Assembly: GCF_000002985.6 (NCBI RefSeq)
Contig: NC_003279.8
Coordinates: forward strand, 5,270,001 to 5,334,000
Direction: 5' to 3'
DNA: 64,000 bases
From: Caenorhabditis elegans
Taxonomy: Eukaryota > Nematoda > Chromadorea > Rhabditida > Rhabditidae
Part shown: piece after piece, positions 34,701 to 48,332 of the stretch
Layout of the letters: the number at the start of each line of letters is the position of its first letter
How positions within the stretch are numbered: the first letter of the stretch is position 1
Position numbers and translations under genes: made by a program
The notes under the pieces: generated by a model
Databases searched by the model: none
What the model saw: only the letters and a program-made list of their open reading frames with translations
Told to the model about the DNA's origin: nothing

Positions 34701-37700
34701 CATCATAGAGCAACACATTTAAAGCATTTATCGCCCAAATAGCTTCAGCATCAAGTCCCGAACGAAGTGACATAATCAATCGTCGTGGTGTCGCGTTGAT
34801 CAGTTCTCGTGCGTAAACTTTCCGCCGTTTCACTTGATTCTGTGATGTTGCAGTGGCTTCAATGCATCCTGGAGGATACTGATGCTGTTGCTGACTGATT
34901 ACGTGATGCGCATGGGACATTGATGAAGATGGTGCATGTGCTGGCCCTGGAGTCGCCAACGTGTTCGCAAGATAACTTCCTGTCGTGGGAGTCGGCTGAG
35001 TTGATGTAGATGGTGCAACAACGGGCATTGTAGAAGAGAGCGGTTGCGGAGTTGGCGCTGATGCTCGAGACGGTGGAGCCGCTGGAATACAGAAATAAAT
35101 TTTCCAACAAATTTATTAAACGCGTAAATATTTAATTTTCACGTTTTTTACTTTTTTTTTTATCAATAAAAATATTTTGAACTTTACATTCAACTTTACT
35201 TATAAACATTATTTTATTTCTCAATTTCTAAACTTCAAAAAACAACTTACGAGTTCCATATCTCGGTTGCTTCCCATTGGATCCTGCAGCACCAGATGGA
35301 GACGGTGCTCCCTGAGCCGGTGGCGGCGGTGGCATACGATTTTGTGGGGGACCTGGTGGCACTGGTCCACCTGGATATGGATATGGTGGTCGTGGTCCTC
35401 CAGGAGCTCCTTGCTGCTGTTGTTGCTGATGTTGTTGTTGTTGATGATACCGTTGTTGTTGCCATGCGAGATATTGTGCATGTTGAGGATGTTGAGGATG
35501 ACTCGGATGGAATCCAGCAGGTGGTGGTGCTCCTGGCGGATACCCGTACGGTGCTCCTGGGGGTGGAGCAAACCCTGCTGGTGGTCTCATAGCACCCGGT
35601 GGCCCATATCCAGGATATCCTGGATAAGGACCTGGATGTTGTTGAGGTCCTGGTGGTCCTGGCGGTCCTTGTGGAGGCTGTTGAGGTTGAGGTGGCTGCA
35701 CAGAAGTTGGTGGAGGTACACTTGTCGACGGAGCAGGCGTATCGGACGGAGTACTAGAAGTTGGTTCTCCAGGTGTTGATGTTTCACTACTTGTCGTTGT
35801 TTGAGCATCAGCAGCAGCAGAAGCACTTGGAATAGTTGAACTATCCGGTGTTGCACTCGGTCCGGGGCCAGCACTGGGAGCTCGACTGCCTGCTTGACTT
35901 CCTCCGGCGACTGATGCTGGTTCGACGTGCAATGTTGTTGAGGCTGACGCAGAAGCAGGCGTCGGTGGTTGATTTGAAGCTGATGGAGTTGCTGGTTGAG
36001 TATTGGCGCCACTGGTTGGTGCAGCTTGCGACGAAGATGCTGCCTGAGGAGCTGGTGTCGTTGATGGAGCCGGAGTAGATGCTTGTTGAGCTTGAGCAGC
36101 TTGAGCCTGAGCAGCAGCTTGTTGCTGAGCATGATGATGTGCGGCAGCGGCTTGTTGATGAGCATACCACTGTCTTTGATGTTCATCCATTTCTTGCATA
36201 TGCTGTGGCATTGGTGCTCTCATAGCTTGAGGTCCCGGTGGAGGACCCCCAGGTCCACCTGGAGGCCTCTGATGTCCTGGATATTGACCAGGGGAGAAAG
36301 CATTCATATGTTGTGGTGGGTATCCAGGATGACCAGGATGTGGTGGCATCATACCATGTTGCTGGTAATAGTGATAATTCGGATCCATTCCAGGATGTCC
36401 AGGGAACTGAGGTGGCCCTCCTGGTGGTCCACCTGGTGCTCCATTTCCTGAAAAATTGAAAATATTAGATATGAGATTTTACAAATTATTTTTTTTTAAT
36501 ACTGAAATCTGATCTACCTAATGGGTGATACCCTGGTGGAAAGAATCCACGACCACGATAAAATTGTTCACTACGAGAAATATGTCCATGTGATGGTCCT
36601 GGTTGTGGCGGATAAACTGGCGGATAGCCTGGCATAGGATAATTTGAAGGAGATCTTTGAGGAGTGGCTCCGGGAGAGGGTTGACCGGAGCCGTGTGGGA
36701 CTTGTAAGTAACCATTCTGATGTGGTCCATTAGCCGATTGAGGTGGTGGCATTGGCCACCAAGTCGCTGATACATGCGCCATTCTCATCAAATCCTGATG
36801 CTGATTGAGCTGTGTCGGCGGAGGAACAATATCAAGTTGTGATTGAATATGTGGCGGTAATTGATGAGACGTTTGAGAAGTGGATGGGGTGGTGGATCGT
36901 GTTGTTGACTTCGACGAACGTCCACCACCACCTCCGCCTCGTTTGCCTCTCGTCGACACTTTGAGAAGCACGAAACTGAGCACTAGGTGCTATGAACCCT
37001 GATGAGTAATTTTTTGTAGATCAAAAATTTAAAGAAAAGATGCGATTAATTCAATAATGAGTAGAAAACACCAAAAAAATCTCAAAATGCACCCAAACGG
37101 TAGATGAGCGATAGATGAAAGAAAGAGAGGGTGAGAGAGTGCGAACCATAATAAATGGGCGGAGCCATCACAGATACAGAAAGCCTTAGCACAGAAAGCG
37201 ACTGACAAAGGAACGTGAGAGACTGAGCGTAGGAGATTTCAGACAAGCAGACACATCAAAACATCGACGAAAATGCTGAAGAAAAATAGGAAAAAAGAGA
37301 AGGAAAAAAGATAGAGGAGAGGAAGGAATATCGGCTGGAGGCGTGGCTTGTTGTTGTAGAAGAGCGACAGCACCTCGAGAAAGAAACTGACAGGCAAGCG
37401 TCATCTTAGTAGCAACCAGTAGTAGTAGTGCATCTCGTTGACACAAAAATGAGTGATTTAGTGCGAAAATATTGGAGAATAAAAGAAGCGAGGGCGCAGA
37501 AAAATGTTAAATTGGTAGTTGAAGAAACTATCCCCCTCCAAGGTGATAGGTATGTGATAAGCGAAACAACAACACGAAGAAGGAAAGAGTGTGAGTTAGA
37601 AAGAGAGCGATGGTGAGAAAAGGACATATCAGTAGCGTAACAGATTTTCACGACAGATATGAAATCTTTACTCCAATTCCCAATTCTCAATTCTCAATTC

Positions 37701-40700
37701 CACTTTGTTGCTATCAGCTAATCAGCTAAATTCTTCGAACAAATTTCCGTAAGTTATTCTAGATTCTAATAGAATGGATAAACTTTACAAACTGAAAAAT
37801 AAACAAAATAAATTGTTTTTCATAAAAAATCGCTTGAATCTTTTTTTGGATCAAAGACATCAAAAATGCAAAAGAAATACAAAACTCCATCAGTAACATT
37901 CGTAAGGGACCAGTGAATCACCGACGGCGCTACAGTAACCTAGGTAGTAATACAAATATTACAAACCCTAACAGTTTCTTGCTAGAAATGAGACAAACGA
38001 CAAAAGAGATAGATGAAAATGTCATGGTATCATCACATCATTATTGTCGACGTAAGATAGAGAAAGAGAAGAAAAAGGAAAATATATCTTTCTCAAAACT
38101 ACCTATATCCTACCATCATCACCATTATCCGCTGTGACGGAACAAGAAGAAGAAGAAAAAAACCGAGAAGAAGGCAACGCCGACTGCTGAGTCGCTGATA
38201 AGAGGTGGAATAGAGAGGGGAAGAGAGGGAGTAAGAGCTCTCAGTTTTCCTCCACAAAAGAGCCCCCATACATATACACACCATGCATATACACAACTAC
38301 TGATAACAAGAAAGAAGGGAGGAAAAGGTGATGACGACGAGACGAGAAGCAAAGTGTGTGAGAGAGAGAGAAAGGAAAAGAGAAAGAAGTCGATATGCAT
38401 ATTCATATGATGATGGTTGCCAAGTGAGCCGCCAAGAGCAGCAGCAGCAAAAGCAGCAGGTGGAGAAGCAGCACATCGATGAAAAGGGAGCTGATTGGGA
38501 AAGGAAAAAGAAACGATGCGACAACCATCCACCATCGCCTCTCTACTCGTATACACAATAGATGGATGGACATACACGGCGAGAAGAGAAGAAGAAGAGG
38601 TGAGTGCTCTCGGAGCCTAGGAGCGAAGCTTAGAACTGGGCGGAGTCATAACCGAGTTGATAGTCACGGAAGAAAGGAGACTCGCTGCGTGGTTGACGAC
38701 GACGTATATGAGGGAGTCGGGAGGCGGGCGCCTATACCTCATTATTATATACAGCTAGCCATGAGGCTCTCACCGGAGAGCCGCGCTTCTCGACAACGGT
38801 GATGGAAGAAGAAGAAGAAGAAGGCACGAAGAGGACATCGACGATGCGACAATAGCGATGTCATAGAAACCGAATTCGGTGGCTGCTACGAATTTTGCAT
38901 GCAACCAGGTTTGTAGTAGTTCTACATGGATCATTTCATATACTAATTTTAATTGGCACTTATATCTATATCTCACTTTGGTATTCGGAAGAGGACAAGA
39001 AAAAGGTACGTCTCTTTTAGAAAAAGTGCACATAGAATAGTCACCCATTTGGTAGATCAAATAATATATTTTGAAAATTAAAACTAACCTGGATAAGCTC
39101 CTGGTGGTCCAGGTGGTGGTGCTCCACTACCTCCCGGAGCTCCATGTTGCGACTTCTGATCTCCTTGTTGAGCCGCGGCAACTGCTGCTGCAGCTGCAGC
39201 GTTTCCACCGGCCGGTTCTCGTTTCCTTTGTCGTTTCATTTTATCCGCAAAAGCAACCTCATCCTCCGGATTTCTCCCGGTTTCTCGACATTCTAGCATT
39301 AGTAAATGCCGTTGATAGTGCTTTCTAAGCTGATATCCTGCGGCTGACGATTCAGCGAGATCAGGATTCGCTTCGGTGCACAAATTCTTCCAATATTTGT
39401 CTTTTGTAACTTGCTGAAACCCTCCTTTCGCTCTGACACCAATGTATAGTCGATGAAGATCGATACTTTGTTTTGAAACTTGTGGAACCTGTAATAAGTA
39501 TATATTTCATTAAATTCTCATCCCATTCTCTTTTTCTCATTCTCGTTACCATAGTAAGGGGCTCTCCGTTATGCTCGCAGAACTCTATCAGTCGCTCGAA
39601 AAATCCCCTTCTCTCCGCCATCACTTTCATCGGATTGTGAAGAGTTATCGGTCCGACAAGCTTCTCAAACAGCTCCGCCTTGCTCAGAACCTTTCCAGAC
39701 ACTTTTGGCGTATCGGGAGCAGCCACAGAAGCTGCTGACGCTGAAAACAGAGAGCATTTATATTTTGTTATCTATTCGTTGTTGATAAGCCGCGTTGGCG
39801 TCTTGCCAAAAACATCTTTTCGAGGTCAGAGAACGAGAGACATAGACGTCATGCGAAAAATAATATAGAGCAACGTGTTATTTACACATATATATTCTTT
39901 TTCTGATCGACTCTCAATAAATTGGCCTCACTAGTGAGTACAAGCCTCTTAACATTTCAATCCTAATGAGATTTTTCGTAGATCAAAGCAACTTTGAGAA
40001 GTATACAACTTTTAGTTTTTTCCGCAAAATGTTTCAATCTAATATCTAACATAAAAACTTACAACTAGGTGTTGCCTGTTGCGATGGTGGAGCTTGTGGA
40101 GGCATCGGTGACATAATTTGTTGTGGCTGTGGTGGTGGTGGATGTTGTTGTGGTGGTGGCTGAGCAGGCATTTTTGTACCACTTGGCTTATCATCTAATG
40201 ATTCTTCAGCAATTGAGGATGCCGAAGGAGACGGTATCGGCTGAGAAGATGAAGAAGGTGTAGCTGGATTTCCGTTCGGACCTTCTTTTGGTGGCACACT
40301 ACGCGATGCTGCTTGTGCTTGTTGCTGAGCGGCCCATTCCGTTGGCGTTGGACCAGGTGGCATTCTGACCATATCTCCTGGAGCCATCATTGGTGGCCTC
40401 ATCATTTGAGGAGGATATCCATATGGAGCACCAGGCGGCGGGTATCCATATGCAGGATGTGGATAACCAGGATGATGTCGTGGAGGCATTCCGTACGGAG
40501 GATATCCTGCTGGATAACCTGGTGGCATTTGATATTCTGCTCCTGGAGGTCTCCATTCCATTGGTGGCATACCGGGATGTTGCGGATGATGCTGTCCCGG
40601 TGGTGGTGCAAAACTGTTCGGAGGTACACTATGATGCTGTGGAGGGTGTTGCTGCGCTGGATGCTCATATGGTTGTTGAGGTGGAGGTAAATTTGGTTGT

Positions 40701-43700
40701 TGTTGCTGCTGTTGAGGAGTAGGCATGGAAGCATCAGGAGCAGGGGGTACTTGATCATCTTTCTTTGGTCCACCACCACCATGTGCAACTTCAGCTACCG
40801 AAGCGGCGTATTTATCAGCATCTTCGCCCTGTAAATTGAAAAGTATTTAGATATGTTTTATTTAATTCTCTAATCATGATTCTTTTCGTGTACATCCAAA
40901 ATCACATTCCTCATATTGTCACATTTTATCCGCTATTCAGTTCAGCAAACACATTTCGTTTCTCCTGTCAACATCCCATATCTCATTAGCAAGCTCCCTT
41001 ATCACATTCCAATTAGAATATTATGCTAGAATGCTTCTCCACTAACCTAAAAAAATCGGTCGACTCGAATAATAGAGTATGTGTAGCAGTCATGAGATCG
41101 CAGATTATGAACATGCATGCACAGGACCGGATTAGTCTATATATTCTCCGCGTGGTGGGCTATTTTCCCTCAAAGATTTTCATCAGAAATATGCATTTAG
41201 ACGGATTCGTCAAAGTGCACGAGCGCATAGAGGTGATTATAGTATTATGGAGAAAAGGGGCTCAGGATGGAGACGGAATAAGAATAACGTAGATTTCACC
41301 AAACCCGTGTGATATTCAAATGTATTAGGGATCAGAAAGTAGAATCTCGTGGAGTTTATATATCAGTGAGTAATGATAGGGTACACATTTATATCATACT
41401 ATACTCAACTTTTCAAATCCCTAGGGAATTATATATATCTAGTGATAGTCTATAAATAATGACTCATCTTCTCTAATGTCACTTTATTCATTCTAAAGTC
41501 GCCAATTTCCAAATTTTAAAGCTATTTTCTGCATGCCTCTAACTCTAACCAATAAACAATCTCTCCTGCCATCCAAGTACAGCCGACCGGAGAGACTCGT
41601 CATCATCATCGGTCATTACAAAAACAAACAAATAAATGTGAGACGAGTCCGAGAGAGTGTGAGACGTAGCATATTAATCACTATTCAGTTTCCACGTGCC
41701 GTCTATTTCTCCAATCGGCATTTCCGTCTCTTATTTCATTCCATCGGAACGAGTGAGAGTGATGGGCTTGTTTATTTCATATGCCTCCTTCTTCAACTTT
41801 TCATCATCATGTGTATCTTGTAATCTTCGGTCACTCGTCACTTTCCCAGGCCTCCCCTTTTCATTTTTCTCCTCCAATCGTCGGAGAGAGGGGGAACGAG
41901 ACTGGACACCGAATCGAAAGGGACTCCTCTCCGAGACAGAAACCAAAATGACGTCACGAATGTTTCGTTTCCGATGTGATCGTCGGTCTTTCACTATTTT
42001 CCGCTTCTGAGAGTGAGAGTGAAGAGAATTAGTTGGCAAAGTGAAATATGCTTATTGACAGATGTGCAACCTACTTCTACGTTCTATGCACTGAAAATAG
42101 TGCAACGACTAATACGGATATGAGTACAACGTCATCAGCGACGGCGTCCCGTGCTTCTCAAAACACAATCAAGACGTGTAGTGTCTCTTTGTATGTGTGC
42201 GTATGTGCTTGACGATGGGAAGCAAGCACATAAAAAAGGAAAAAAAAACGAAAAAAGGAGAAGGCAAAGGAGAGGTCTCCTTTTTCAGTCTTTCCCGATT
42301 TTTCGTGCAATGCCTGTGTTTCTTTTCACTTCTCCACATTTTATTCGTAGGTTTGTAAGTTGAGCTGTCAAATTGGATGGCTGATTTTCCAATCTCACTA
42401 TCTGAATCTGAATCCATTTGTAGATCTGGAAACTATGTCTGGTGGCAATAATCCTAGTGAAATTTTTCGTACTAAATATTATCTATTATCAGATTTTTCA
42501 AACTTTTTTGAAATCATTTTTCCCTATTCATCACTAACAAAGAAAACTTCAAACGAAATTCTTAGAATTTTTGGATGATTATGTAACCTATACATTGGTG
42601 GCATCTTCTAGATAATATTCAAAAACATTATATTAATGTTATAAATTGGTATTTAGAATCTATGGAAAAATGTTCGAAAAGTTGCTATTCAACAATTATC
42701 ATTATTATTGCTTATTGAACATGATATAATATGTTCAAACCATTGTAATTAAAAATGAACTACACTATGTGATGATGGCTTCTGTCTCTAAACTCTCTAT
42801 TCTTTTACATGTTATTTTCGTCCCTTCCGTCTTTTTTCGCGCCCCGTTCGTTCATTTTTACCCCCTACCCTCCCTCCAGTGTGTGTGTGTCCGTCCGTCA
42901 TGCGGCTTGCGTCGCCTTCGTCTTTTTGAAAACCGAACGATAGGAGACACGGTGGAAATAGTTCTACAAGTTGAGAGTCCGCAGTGAAATTGCGCTGTGT
43001 GTGTGTATAGAATGTAGAGAAGAGAAAGAGCGACGACTGCGACCCCGCGTCCCGCCGTCCATTCTCTCCGCAAACCGAATCGCATAGAGTGTGCGTATCG
43101 CAGAGATTCCATACAGATCAGACGGCGAGATAGTACTAGAAAAGTGGAGACACCCGCTTCGCGAAGGCCATAGCCTGCTTAGACAACTAACCATAGAGCG
43201 TGCAAATCGGAGAGACACAGCGCTTCTTTGACAACTAAACGAAAGGGGGAGACAGATGGCCTAGTCACAAGCGAATCGAGACGGAGAGAAAAAGTATTCA
43301 AACGCAGCCCCTCACCAACAGCCCCAACAGCGACCTTCTCTTTCTACCCCCCTTTTTGCTTCCCTCGATCATCATCATCCCCGCCTCCCAATTTCATTCG
43401 AGTGGTTAGACAAGCGAGGAAATAGTAGGCGAAGATGAAGAGACATAGAGGAATGAGTGATTTTCGGATTTTGTTGCAGAAAAGAACACGAAGGAAGTGA
43501 TGATGTCCTGGTTTTACCCTTTTCTGTTGCTGCTGCGGTTGTTGTTGCTGTTGCTGCGACTCATCACCTCTCGACGGATTTTCTGCGGTGACTGCATTTG
43601 ATGTAGTTGGCTGAAAATTAAACAAAAAATGAAAATATTCTCCAACAAATAATTTCAGATTAAAAAAAAAGTTACCTTATCTTCATTTGTCTCCGTTCCA

Positions 43701-43723
43701 ACTGCATTGTCGTCACCTGGCAT
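31768..43723 (-). CDS. let-526: ARID-domain SWI/SNF (BAF250/ARID1-type) subunit, about 1,923 aa
   Basis: Thirteen coding exons (43676-43723, 43518-43610, 40063-40828, 39550-39740, 39089-39488, 36518-36982, 35251-36447, 34441-35081, 33285-34348, 32859-33168, 32697-32808, 32301-32647, 31768-31905) give 1,924 codons. The ARID DNA-binding domain lies near residues 330-440 (ERRGFFERLIEFCEHNGEPL ... VPQVSKQSIDLHRLYIGVRAKGGF ... YQRHLLMLECRE). Long Pro/Gly/Gln/Tyr-rich stretches flank it. The C-terminal third matches the BAF250_C domain (ILRGFSFVAGSDVLMARNEA). This defines the BAF-type remodelling complex. The acceptor of exon 36518-36982 (CCTAG) is weak and chosen only because it preserves phase. 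Start support: a TTTTCAG acceptor at 43,751-43,757 gives a 27-nt leader before the ATG. Confidence 0.93.
36983..39088. other. 2.1-kb let-526 intron with GA/GAA-rich tracts
   Basis: This intron is far longer than its neighbours. It contains purine-rich blocks (37,100-37,150; 37,270-37,330; 38,130-38,170; 38,340-38,390; 38,800-38,825), many GAGAG runs and GC-rich patches. Such composition is seen at C. elegans promoters and open-chromatin regions, so an internal promoter for a shorter let-526 product is possible. I found no spliced first exon that proves it. Confidence 0.4.
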
Positions 43724-43800
43724 GTTCTCTCTGTTTCAGTGTTCTCCTTCCTGAAAAAAAAAAAAATAATGAAAATAAATCTAGCTTCCAAAAAACTTAC

Positions 43801-43924
43801 AATTTCCGTCGACACAACCATTAACTGAATTTATACCGTAAATTTCCACGAAAAATTCCTTCGCCCTCGTTTTCCGTGCGCTGAACAAGTTCCAGAGACA
43901 CAGCACGGCAGGGGATTGTTTTGT
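43801..43924 (-). other. let-526: Non-coding 5' leader exon of let-526 with short uORF
   Basis: The stretch is bounded by TTTCAG (43,925 side) and a GTAAGT donor at 43,795-43,800, like an internal exon. Spliced to the coding exon at 43,750, it creates an 11-codon upstream ORF (MVVSTEIEGEH) that stops 12 bases before the main ATG. This could lower translation of the main frame if this leader is used. Confidence 0.55.
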
Positions 43925-46900
43925 CTGAAAGAAAAAAAAATGGTTTTAGATATTTAAAGTCAAGTTACACAAGAAAATATTGCAGAAAATATTTGTTTCG
44001 TTTGGATAAATGATAATTTAAATAAAAAACTTTCGAGGATAAAAACAGTTTTTTTCTATCGTATTTTCACTAGAAGACGCACTGATTAATTCAGATAGGT
44101 CTCGAAGCGCGAACAAGTTTATGGTAGTTTTTTTTGAATTTTTTGGCTGCTTCACTGAAAAGTTTATGGTGACATTTTTAAAGTGTATTTTTCATAGGGA
44201 ATAATTACCTTTTAGCGAATTAATTCGAAAGAAAAATGCAACGAAAACAACCACAAAAGTTTGAAATGGCTACCATAAACTTTTTCGCGCGCCGAGACCC
44301 ATCTTAATAAATCCGTGCGTGCGCCTTAAAAAATGCATCTCAAAATTTATAGGAAAATTACTATAATTTTAAACACTTTCAAAGCAGTTTGTATTGGTAA
44401 AATGGAGAAAAAATAATTTTGTATTTTTTACGCCTCATATTTGAAAATAAAATGTTAAAATTTCAGATATTTCTATATTTGGATTATATTTAACTTCTAA
44501 AGGCCGTCTTTTTTTTGAAAATAAAATCAATAATTCTGAGAATTTAAGTGAAAATTCAAAATTGGCGGTTCTGGGATCAAAATTGATGGAGCACTGTACT
44601 TCCTGAAATAGAGAACTCTTATCACCTACTATTCTCTATCACCCAATTGATGATCATAACCATGAACCTCTTATTATCAAACATAGTCATAATACGGCGC
44701 AACAAAAATACAAAAGGGGAGGCTGAACAACAACAAAAAAACGAGAACGACCCTGGTGATGAGTGATCACAAGACAGTGAAGAGACGCAGAGGCGGAAGA
44801 AAGAAAAATGAATATGAACTTGAAACAGACACACAATGCTTATGGTGTGGGAAAATGAACGGAAAGGAAAAAAAAAGAAATGATGAAGAAAGAAAGAAAA
44901 ACTTTTTGTTTATCACTCTGCGTTTCGTCTATGATTTTTTGGGTGGCACTTTTTGATTTGATTTTAGAAATTGAAAGAGCTTAATAGAGTTGCTAGGAAA
45001 CTACCGTATGACTTCCATATTAATAATTATTTATTCATTTTTAGGTATACCGGATTTGAATAGTTTTTGAACATTCTATTTTTAAAAAAGTAAAGAAAAT
45101 GTTCGATTGAAATATAAAATGTTATACAGCTTTTTTTCTAACTTAAAATTTTTTATTTTTTCGAAATGAATTTTAAACTTAATTTTAAGGTACAGCGAAT
45201 TTAGTATTCGAACATTTATTTCAAAAATTTTTTTAACGTTAGATTTTTATATAAATTTTTGGTTTCTATACAAAATATAATTTTTGACTGAACTTAAAAT
45301 TCCTCTATTCAATTTTTTTACATTCAACAAATTTGTTTTATTCGAATATTTCAGCGGGAAACTATAATTTTAATGATTTTTCGAAAAATAGGAAACAAGT
45401 TATTTGAAATGTGAAAAGTGTATGGTATATAATTGTTAGATGAGCGAATCAACTGAATAGTATCGCAAAAATTTCGAATTTCGCTCGTTTTTACAGAATT
45501 TGAGTGAGAAAATATATTATTTCTTCGAATTTCCTCGACTATTTAAATATTGAATAAAGCATTTTGTTTTTTGTTATAGTTTTCTTACAACCACCAAAAA
45601 ATTTATTCGCAGAAATAATGAAGATTTGAAAATCGATTAATAATTTTAAAAAAAAACTCAGAACAATTCTAAGAAAAAGAGCGAAACAAAAAAAAAGAAA
45701 AAAATGTTCGTTTTGTTCAACATAAGGGTGTCAGGTTTCAAGAGTTGACGTTGGGTTTACAGATATTTTGACTGCATACAAAATATGATTTCATACACTT
45801 TTTTCTAATTAACTATCAAAGTGATGAAAGAAAATGAGAGACAAAAATACGGAGAGATATAGGCAGAAAAAAAGAAAGGAAAACGATGTTGAACCCCTTT
45901 CCTCCGTTTTTTTCTGCTCTTTCCCATCATCACCCCATTTTTGATTGGCCACTGGTCAAGAGAAAAAGAGCGCGTCACATTGCATACATGCACATAGAGC
46001 TCCGCATCAACCAAAAAAAAAAGAGAAGGAGAGTCGACAACGACTACGACGGTGTAGACGACGACGACGACGTTGTCGTTGGTGGTGTGGACCAGAAGAG
46101 AGAGAAATAGTAGGGAGAGAGCTTGGTTTGCAACGAGAGAAAAAGGGAAGCGCGCAGTCTCTCCATCTCCATCTCTCTCTCTCTCTATACCATTCCCTTC
46201 TATGTGCCCTATTATGGTGGGGAGGTTTGTGTGTATGTATGTATGTGCGGGATGATGGACGTGAGTGTGCTTGGGGGCCTATGTGATGGCGGTCTCTAGG
46301 CCATCAGATCCTTCTCTCTCTCTCTTTCATTCCACTCTGTCCATTCAAATGACGGGAAGGGGCGGGCGCGAGGCGCGCCACGACGACGACGACGACGATT
46401 GAAGGGAAGAAGAAAGAAGAGATGGGATAGGGGGAAAATAGTCGCCGCGGGCCTTTCTTTTGCACACACATACACATACTAGGGAAGAGAGTCAGAGATA
46501 ACTAAAGGCCTAAATAGAGACTACAGAGGACGAAGAGACGGCCTAAACACTGAGTGAGACACACACGCGAATAGAAAAGACCGGGCGGGATGGTGTGTCA
46601 CTCACACACACATTGTGAAATAGTGTGAACAGTGAAGAGAGACGGTGCTCTACCAACCATCGGTGGCCTCACCTCGCTTGCCTCGCTACACACACACACA
46701 GGGAGTCGATCGATTAGAAACGGAGAAGAAGAAGGAAGACTAAGAAGGAGGAGGAGGAGACGATGGGGGTTCTTCCCTCTATTCTGATGAAGAAGAAGAA
46801 GACGTCGGCAACAGCAGCAGCATCGGAGAAGAAGACTTTTCTAGTTCCTTTGGCGCTGCGCGGGCACTCATCTTGTTTCTTTCTTTCTTCGAGGAAGAGG

Positions 46901-47636
46901 ATGAACGATCAAAGTGGAATGGGCGGTGCTAACTGATCGAGGAAGAGGGTACTGTATCTATCGGTGAATTAGGGATGGTTAATGATTTTCTGGGAACAAT
47001 TGAATAGAAACATCGGAAGAGAGAATTCGAATTAGGGTTGGGTTAGAAGATGAGCAGAGACGAGTTTTGTGCTCTGTATCGTATACAGTAGGACCGAATC
47101 CGATATTTTTTTTCGAAAACGAGAACCGAAAAGGTTTTGTTTGTCAAAAAAAAACAGTAAAAATTTTTCCAAGTTTGAAGCTTTTTTTTCGAGAAAATTT
47201 AAAGATTATGAGCATATTCGTACTCTAGTTACAATTAAAAGTATATTTTTTCGAAAAAAAGTAGTTTTTCAGTTAACAACAAGAATATAATTTTTTCCTC
47301 CAGCTTTTGTTCAAAAAATTTCTTTAAAAAAGCGAATACCTTTCAAATCCCTATGAAATTTCCAAAGAAATGTCGTTGCGCGATTGTGGCTCCTGAAATT
47401 AAATTTTTGTTAATTAATAAAATGATTATGCTGAAATAAATTTAATGGCTCGAGTAACCATTCGCAATAAAAATAATTTAAACAATAAACCAAAATCATA
47501 TAAAATTTAATATTGCAATTTTGATCACATTGTGGAGTAGGAAAACGTTACGAATTTAAAGCGAAATCGAATGTACAAATAAGAAAAATACCGGTAAAAA
47601 TGAGGAATTATGAAGAAAAAAAAAGAGAAAAACTAA
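43925..47636. promoter_or_regulatory. let-526 upstream region with simple repeats
   Basis: No gene is supported. The block 45,880-46,900 is rich in simple repeats and CpG: (TC)n near 46,172-46,186, TATG repeats near 46,235, (GAC)n near 46,378-46,398, (CA)n near 46,682-46,700 and GAA runs near 46,710-46,800. It is GC-richer than its surroundings. A distal promoter or 5' leader for let-526 is plausible; the rest (43,925-45,800) is AT-rich. Confidence 0.4.
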
Positions 47637-48110
47637 TTATATGTCCTGTTGATTTCGTTGCTTCTTCCGTGAGGATGATTGTTGTGATGATGTTGATGGC
47701 TGATTGGCATCCTCGAGTTGATCATCGGATTCGGACGTTGAATGTTCTCGCTTCACACCTCCAGCTTCGCCTGCTCGACGTTTTTTCGTAGTTTCTTTTG
47801 GCTGAAAATTCGATGAAATTAAAAATTTTTATAATAAACTTAATAATTACCTTCGGAATATAATTCTTCTCTAAATGATTGATAATGAATGGAGTTTTTG
47901 GTGCCTTTATTTTGTAGCATTCTCCATTATTCTCGCCTTCAACATTCCGACAGACCACTTCGACAGGTTCAGTTTTCCGTACTGTCTGAAATTTATTATT
48001 TAAATATATCCAGAAACTAACTAAACCTGACTTACATCTTTTTTTGCGGACAACTTCGTAAAACTCTCAGGATTCTTGCACGGTAAAGGTCCAATCGTGA
48101 ATTTTGACAT
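47637..48110 (-). CDS. Small basic protein of unknown function, 124 aa
   Basis: Three exons (48036-48110, 47851-47985, 47637-47801), each a whole number of codons, give 124 aa. The N-terminal half is ordered-looking (MSKFTIGPLPCKNPESFTKL ... EVVCRNVEGE ... IINHLEKNYIPK). The C-terminal half is a disordered basic tail with KKRRAGEAGG and SSSRKKQRNQQDI, probably nuclear localisation signals. An acceptor (TTTTCAG near 48,125) lies about 15 nt upstream of the ATG. The OCIA-domain gene ends only 222 bases upstream on the same strand, so the two may be co-transcribed. I do not recognise the family. Confidence 0.82.
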
Positions 48111-48332
48111 TTTCAGATCAAAATCTGAAAATAAATATTTTGGAAATTAAAAAAATCTTCAATATATTCTCAAAAGGTATATTTTTGGAATTAACCAAAA
48201 AATTTCTAATAAAAAAATGTTTAAAAAAAATCAAAATAATTTATGATACAAAACAAGAAAAATGTAACCGGCGATGTGTGTACTTCACTAAATAAAATCT
48301 ATGTAAGCAATTCCATTGAAAATGAATTAAAT

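Noticed and set aside
35177-36459. Long plus-strand and alternate-frame ORFs opposite let-526
   Set aside because: They are shadows of the Pro/Gln/Gly-rich coding exon. Their translations are Trp/Arg/Ser or Leu/His/Gln runs caused by codon bias, and no splice sites or starts support them.
37406-38802. Several ORFs in the 2.1-kb let-526 intron
   Set aside because: They arise from GA/CT-rich simple sequence (Arg/Lys/Glu or Ser/Leu/Phe runs) on both strands at once, the mark of composition rather than coding.
40313-40788. Overlapping ORFs opposite the Pro-rich let-526 exon 3
   Set aside because: Same reason: low-complexity coding sequence keeps several frames open.
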